Of a stretch of DNA of 16,128 nucleotides, positions 14,264 to 16,128 are shown piece by piece (position 1 is the first letter of the stretch; every line of letters starts with the position of its first letter). Below the pieces are notes generated by a model. The model was not told the DNA's origin, made no database searches, and was given only the letters and a program-made list of their open reading frames with translations. The DNA comes from Prolixibacteraceae bacterium (GTDB taxonomy: Bacteria > Bacteroidota > Bacteroidia > Bacteroidales > Prolixibacteraceae). A program made the translations under genes and the position numbers. The stretch covers positions 1 through 16,128 of the forward strand of contig DAIDJX010000044.1 in NCBI GenBank assembly GCA_027451165.1, read 5' to 3'.

Positions 14264-16128
14264 GCAGCAATAAAATCAATATCGTTCTTGCCGGCCAGGG
14301 TAACTCAGGGAAATCGGTCTTTTTCAATTTCCTGACCGGTTTGCATCAGCACATTGGCAACTGGGCAGGTAAAACCATTGAAAAATGTGAAGGAACGCTT
14401 TTTTATAAGGAACAAACCATTGATGTGACAGATCTGCCGGGAATATATTCCCTGACCACTTCTTCGGAAGAGGAGGTGATTTCCCGGGAGTATATTATTC
14501 ACCAGAAGCCGGATTGTGTCATCAATGTGGTGGATTCCACCAATCTGGAGCGGAGCCTGATCTTTACCCTGCAATTGCTTGAATTTCAATGCCCGGTCAT
14601 TCTGGCCCTGAATATGTTTGACCTTTCAAAGAAGAAAAGGATTACGATCGATATCAATAAACTGCGGCACATTCTGGGTATTCCTGTTGTTCCGACGGTG
14701 GCCTCCCGGGGATACGGCATTACCCGGGTCATCGACAAAGTGTTGGAAATGCAGGGGGAAAGGAAGGAATACCCGGTACAGCGCTACGGGAAGGAAATAG
14801 AAGATGCTATTCATAAACTGACGCTAAAAATCAGCGGGTTGGAAACTCCTTATCCCGGAAGGTGGATTGCCATCAAGTTGCTTGAGAAGGATCCGGATAT
14901 TGTTGACCTTATCAGATCAAAGGATGAAGCCATTACGGAAGAAGCCTGGAAGTTGGGGGAACACCTGGAAGATATTCACGGGCATGATGCTGCCCTGGTG
15001 ATTGCCGATGAAAGGAGCCACCTGGCCTCCCGGATAGCCCGGGAAACGGTGAAGCTCAGCCATCATCAAAAGAGTACCCTTACTGACCGGATGGATGCTG
15101 TAGCCACGCATAAGGTATACGGGTATCTGGTTATGATCGCGATTCTTGGGGGTATGTTCCTGACTGTGTTTGGTTTCGGCAACTGGTTATCCGGAATATT
15201 TGACAGCCTCTTTACCGGCTGGCATGCCTCCTGGAAAGAAAATGTGGGGGAAAGTTTTATTGCGGGCCTTGGATGGGCAGGAATAGAGAGTGTTCTTGCC
15301 CTGATCCAGATCGCCCTGCCCTATATTCTGCCATTCTACATCATCCTTTATTTTTTGGAGAATTGGGGCTATATGTCCCGGATCTCCTTTCTGATGGATC
15401 ATTTCATGCACCGGATGGGTATTCACGGGAAGGGATGTATCTCCTTTATCATCGGGTTTGGCTGCAATGTGCCCGGATGTTTGTCGTGCCGGATCATGGA
15501 ATCAAAAAGGGAGCGGTTTATTACAACGGTCCTTGTGACCCTGGTCCCCTGTTCAGCCGTTTCGGTCATCGTTTTCGGACTGGTTGGGAAATATGTTGGT
15601 TTGTGGTGGGCTGCAGGTCTTTACCTTTTGGCAGCAGTGGTTGTATTTACCGTGGGTAAAATATTGTCCAGGCTGATGATTGGTGAACCGGTGGAGCTGA
15701 TCATGCCGATGCCTGATTATAAAGCACCCAGGCTAAAGACAATCCTCCGGCAAACCTGGGGTGCTCTGGAGGAGTTTGTCTACATTGCTGCCCCGGTGGT
15801 CATCATCTCCGGGGTGCTCATCCAGGCCATCAATCTGGCTGGTTGGATGCCGGCCATTTCCTCCTTCCTGAAACCTGTGACCGTGAACTGGTTAGGACTT
15901 CCTGCAGTTACGGGTATTTTGCTGATTTTCGGGATTTTGCGCAAAGAACTGATCCTGGTCATGCTGGCTGCCTACCTGGGAACCACCCATTTTGCCGGGG
16001 CGCTGACTGCGCAGCAGATGATCACCCTTGCGGTGGTCAGCATTTTTTATGTGCCCTGTGTGGCCACCATATCTGTGTTGTGGAAGGAATACGGCTGGAA
16101 AAAGGCGCTGCTGATCTGTATCATTGAA
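14260..16128 (+). CDS. feoB: FeoB-type GTPase-coupled metal transporter, 3' end outside window
   Basis: The frame is open from the ATG at 14260 to the window edge, 623 residues. The N-terminal G domain has a P-loop GQGNSGKS (12-19), switch region GNWAGKT, G3 DLPG (58-61), G4 NMFD (118-121) and a G5-like ASRG. A helical insert and then the membrane part follow, with the first helix near residue 284. The first gate motif is present as GFGCNVPGCLSCR (Cys402, Cys407, Cys410). The second is PCSAVSVIVFG (Cys431). The classical form is CGARLPV, so the Arg is replaced by Val434 and the LPV is lost. The family imports Fe2+ across the inner membrane, with some members moving Mn2+. The extra cysteines and changed gate leave the substrate open. 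Probably only a short C-terminal part is missing. Confidence 0.93.
   Translation, partial: MSSNKINIVLAGQGNSGKSVFFNFLTGLHQHIGNWAGKTIEKCEGTLFYKEQTIDVTDLPGIYSLTTSSEEEVISREYIIHQKPDCVINVVDSTNLERSLIFTLQLLEFQCPVILALNMFDLSKKKRITIDINKLRHILGIPVVPTVASRGYGITRVIDKVLEMQGERKEYPVQRYGKEIEDAIHKLTLKISGLETPYPGRWIAIKLLEKDPDIVDLIRSKDEAITEEAWKLGEHLEDIHGHDAALVIADERSHLASRIARETVKLSHHQKSTLTDRMDAVATHKVYGYLVMIAILGGMFLTVFGFGNWLSGIFDSLFTGWHASWKENVGESFIAGLGWAGIESVLALIQIALPYILPFYIILYFLENWGYMSRISFLMDHFMHRMGIHGKGCISFIIGFGCNVPGCLSCRIMESKRERFITTVLVTLVPCSAVSVIVFGLVGKYVGLWWAAGLYLLAAVVVFTVGKILSRLMIGEPVELIMPMPDYKAPRLKTILRQTWGALEEFVYIAAPVVIISGVLIQAINLAGWMPAISSFLKPVTVNWLGLPAVTGILLIFGILRKELILVMLAAYLGTTHFAGALTAQQMITLAVVSIFYVPCVATISVLWKEYGWKKALLICIIE

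Noticed and set aside
15843..16127. 94-residue open frame in another plus-strand phase
   Set aside because: It is an out-of-frame shadow of feoB, whose own frame is open without break to the window edge.

Overview
The window reads as chromosomal DNA from a Bacteroidota bacterium, most likely an environmental or gut-type anaerobe in or near Bacteroidales/Marinilabiliales. The reasons are a secreted protein with a BACON domain and a type IX secretion (T9SS) C-terminal sorting signal, several short-lipobox lipoproteins and small outer-membrane barrels, a GH78 rhamnosidase, TAnnTTTG-like promoter elements, no strong Shine-Dalgarno sequences, and dispersed short repeats in the spacers. No tRNA, rRNA, CRISPR array, transposase or phage gene was seen.

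Layout. Positions 2-427 hold the 3' end of an NmrA-like NAD(P)-binding protein. A spacer built from 7-nt tandem repeats (428-751) precedes a Bro-N/Fic fusion (752-1636). Another heptamer array begins one base after the fic stop and runs up to a VanZ-like membrane protein (1695-2189). On the minus strand, a surface lipoprotein with an LVIVD-like propeller (2990-4279) and a small outer-membrane barrel protein (2243-2980) form a two-gene operon. Divergent from it is a secreted GH78 alpha-L-rhamnosidase (4431-7163). A histidine-rich lipoprotein (7308-8012, minus) follows. The next 620 bp holds no confident gene, only possible remnants. A giant T9SS surface protein (8669-12727) has seven copies of a module that is exactly 136 residues long in every copy, followed by a BACON domain, an OB-fold-like domain and the sorting domain. 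A repeat-built hairpin (12799-12875) separates it from a convergent DUF4287/DUF5655 protein (12943-13497, minus).

The right end is a metal-uptake operon. An SmtB-type ArsR repressor (13634-13969) has a complete alpha5 metal site. It is followed by feoA (14018-14263) and feoB (14260 to the window end, truncated), with feoA and feoB overlapping by ATGA. An SmtB-like operator (13547-13560) overlaps the best promoter candidate of this operon, and a related 14-mer lies just before feoA. The transporter's second gate motif departs from classical FeoB. Together these suggest a feo system controlled by a zinc-type sensor rather than by Fur or DtxR, whose real substrate is open.

The most notable items are the feo operon with its regulator and operators, the Fic protein with an altered class III autoinhibitory tail set among heptamer arrays, and the indel-free sevenfold repeat protein.
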